Source: Chrysomallon squamiferum
Lineage: Eukaryota > Mollusca > Gastropoda > Neomphalida > Peltospiridae
DNA: 64,000 nucleotides
Direction of reading: 5' to 3'
Assembly: GCA_012295275.1 (NCBI GenBank)
Contig: CM022667.1
Coordinates: forward strand, 6,117,685 to 6,181,684
The notes below the pieces were generated by a model. The model was not told the origin of the DNA. It worked only from the letters and a program-made list of their open reading frames with translations, and ran no database searches. Shown here piece by piece: positions 61,571 through 64,000 of the stretch (position 1 is the stretch's first letter; each line of letters opens with the position of its first letter). The translations under genes were made by a program, and so were the position numbers.

Positions 61571-63864
61571 GCTACATTAGTGATTAAAAGAAATGAATGT
61601 ATTTCAGTTGCAGAGTACGTCTCTCTCTCTCTCTCTGTATTTTTCAACTAACTCGGCTAACTCTAGTTTCATTCATTCAGCACCTTAATCAGTTATTGAA
61701 TTAACTAATGGCAGAGTTGTTTGAATTGGTCAAGAACATGTTTATTAGTACAAAATGTTTTGTTGTGTTTTTTGGATGTTATGAAAACAGTTCAGTATTT
61801 TCTAAAGAATTGGTTGATTTTTAAAGTAAGCAATAAATAGTTAGATGAGCATGAAATTTAAGGATATCAGCATTTCATGCTAAATTACAAATTTTACAAA
61901 CTAGCCATCAGTTTCCCAATAAACTTTCTTGCTAGTTTTGTTAACCCAAATCAAAAACTAACATGTGAATCCTGATACTAAATAAATCAGCATTTAATGG
62001 TGGTTATTTACATGTGATTGACTGATTTGGAATTATGACTGATTAATAAACTTTAAAAGGTCCAAACATACTTTAGAATTGTTTTGGTAATTATTTTTTT
62101 AGCATCAATCAGAACATCATGATCAATACACTACTATGCAGTAGCTGTAGTTGTATTTAAGTGGCAGTGAGATTCTGTAATTGTGTCAAAATATTTCAGC
62201 AATTCACATGAAAATATGCAAAATATTTAATCAGTTTAAATCCTGATGGATTTGAAAATTATAACTGTAATTCTCAGTTTTTGTAGAGAAATAAACTACA
62301 TCATTCATTTCACTTGGTGATCTTCTGATGACTTTAATGACTTTTTGCTCAGAGGTGTTTTTCTGTTTGACTTCTCATCTAGCACTGATTATTTTTCACT
62401 TGATAATAATCCATTCACTTATATTTTGATCAACTACTTCTTATCTAACTTTGATGAAATTATTATTGATAAAGTGTCATTTGAAACGCTTTCATTTGAC
62501 AGTGCTCTAATATACAACATATCCATTTCTAACTCTTGATTGTTTTGTTCTCTTTGTTTTTTTGTGCAACTCTTTGCCAAGCAGTGTAGTGTGTAACTTC
62601 TCCTTCCTCTTTCTCATTTGATCTTCTTCAGTTGATGAAGAAATTAATCATGCTGTAAACATCCACATTGTTTTGAGGAGAAGACCTGTCCTAAATAACT
62701 GACATTGTGTTTAGCACTAAAACTAAACCAAGGTTACTCAATAGTTTTTTTGGTAAAAATAAAAACAAAGACAGTTTCTCAGAAAAATGTAATATTGGTT
62801 TTAAAGAATATTTTTTTCTGAGTCCACATTAAGCAAGTGAACGTTGTTTCCTTAATTTAATCTGTATTCTCCACTTAATATTTTTCTCTAATAAATAGTA
62901 TGCATATCATTTTATTTATTTATCTTAATACACAAAGTCAGAACTCTTCAGTCCTGCAACAACCACTGCTGGAGTAAAATAATGATGTGATAGTGCAGAT
63001 AAAGCATTGCCAACTTTTGACACATTGCTACTTCTTGGGTCAGGATATGATATGTAGATAAAATTGTGCGCATGCCTATGTCCATAAAGTCTCTTTGCAA
63101 TTTTGAGAATGTATGACTTTGAAGCGCTATATAATAATATATTAATTAGTAAAATAATAACAACACACACACACACACAGTGTCTTATGATTCTGAAGTT
63201 TCTAAAATATATTTTCAGTTACATCATCAATCACATTAACTAGGTTTAATGTATCTCCACAAAAAGAAATTTAGTGGAATGAAATCTGTAGATCATGGAG
63301 GCAGAGAAGTTGGTCCATCTGTTAGAAATTAATTTTTAGAGCAATATAACAAAATGTTTTCTACAGACACAATAAGCAGGTTCAGTAGGACTCGAAATCC
63401 ATGGGGTTTTAAACTGTAATTTTTACTGTTCAGTCATTTATCATATCAGTGTAATTAATTAATTTAAGAAATGTTTAAAAGTACTTGTCAACATGTAATC
63501 TCAAGGGTGAAAGAATGTATTTTGGTGATGTTGGTTAGCATGTCGTCTTCCTAAAGCCTTCACCAAGTAACTGTTTCTGGGGCTTAGTCCCATTTGGTCT
63601 AATTCTCAATTGATTGAACTGCTAAAATAACATTCGTCTTACTGACATGCATGCTGTTACCTCAGTTGTCATAGCAAACTATTCCAGATTATTTGGAAAC
63701 TGATTATTATTGCATACATTAGATAGTATGAGTGTCAGTTATTGTATAAAGTATGCAAGAATGATAAATATCGACATAATCCACGTACTAAATGTAATGA
63801 ATTCTGTAAATAACTAAAAAAGAAGGTATTAATCTAAAAAAATATATATTTTTACAAATAAATC
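61571..63864. other. Gene-poor stretch before the 63.9 kb exon
   Basis: No supported exon. A short CT tract lies at 61620-61636. A possible retroelement 3' tail is at 62936-63180: GCGCTATATAATAATATATT near 63125-63144 resembles the ends of some LINE/SINE elements, but I could not confirm it. Confidence 0.4.
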
Positions 63865-64000
63865 ACCTCCGCTTCATGAGATGACCAATAAGGTCCAGGT
63901 ACTGCAGGGGTGTCTTGGTTATGTCAGTGAGCTGCTGCTTGAGGCGACTGACTCTACTGTCGAGATCTTGGTGGACCGACTCTCTTCCTCTGTGCAGCTC
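63865..64000 (-). CDS. C-terminal exon of an unrelated coiled-coil protein (partial)
   Basis: The minus strand from the window edge is open and ends at TGA (63878-63880): ELHRGRESVHQDLDSRVSRL, KQQLTDITKTPLQYLDLIGH, LMKRR. It is Leu/Arg/Gln rich with a heptad-like pattern, and GC content is clearly above its surroundings, both signs of a real conserved exon. Codon use is unlike the AT-rich IgSF exons. I do not recognise the protein. The gene begins beyond position 64000. Confidence 0.6.

Noticed and set aside
62925-63176. 83-residue minus frame with a hydrophobic start
   Set aside because: No domain or splice context; it overlaps a sequence that looks like a retroelement 3' tail on the other strand.
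63515-63600. tRNA-like A-box (TGGTTAGCATGTCG) suggesting a tRNA-derived SINE
   Set aside because: No convincing B-box at the right distance and no foldable cloverleaf that I can see.

Overview
This is a eukaryotic window, very probably from a lophotrochozoan invertebrate and most likely a mollusc. That is an inference, not a database result. It rests on the AT-rich sequence, the dense microsatellites (GA, CATA, TAAA, ATT), the short exons with GT-AG splice sites, the decayed DNA transposons, and above all the Ig-domain sequences with extra cysteine pairs of the C-x(3)-C kind. Only exon-sized coding blocks are present, so the exon models here rest on open frames, splice consensus, intron phase and comparison between paralogues inside the window.

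The window is an immunoglobulin-superfamily (IgSF) receptor cluster, mostly on the minus strand. (1) 441-5923 holds gene 1A, an apparently intact receptor: signal-peptide exon, four Ig exons and a transmembrane exon, all joined by phase-1 introns, with its tail beyond the window edge. (2) 9775-13005 holds gene 2A: a divergent V-type Ig exon followed by a conserved 64-nt and a conserved 104-nt candidate exon. Its leader exon is lost in an assembly gap (18501-18700, 200 N). (3) 18708-19650 is a Tigger/pogo transposase remnant. (4) 20388-23215 is an inverted (+ strand) broken paralogue with four Ig exons or exon remnants and a fibronectin III piece. Tyrosine-rich tail-like exons lie next to it on the minus strand (23463-23865). 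(5) 24033-40216 repeats 946-18500: it carries gene 1B, clearly broken, and gene 2B, whose V exon is intact and whose leader exon at 40785-40848 survives. (6) 42105-42831 is a MULE/FLYWCH transposon remnant. (7) 46682-58154 holds gene 3 (minus): leader, V-type Ig exon, the same 64/104-nt exon pair, and two downstream exons that look like cytoplasmic tails with tyrosine motifs. (8) 60088-60136 is a lone + strand leader exon head-to-head with gene 3. (9) 63865-64000 is the C-terminal exon of an unrelated coiled-coil protein.

The genes are read as cell-surface recognition molecules. Gene 1A is a multi-Ig type I membrane protein. Genes 2 and 3 are leader plus single V-type Ig plus a small hydrophobic or tail portion. 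The strongest signal is the V exon shared by 2A and 2B: the two copies differ at 18 codons, 17 of them amino-acid changing, while flanking intron sequence is about 1% different. That is the pattern expected of a recognition domain under diversifying selection, whether the copies are true duplicates or two haplotypes assembled in tandem. Spliced RNA, read depth and long reads would separate these readings.
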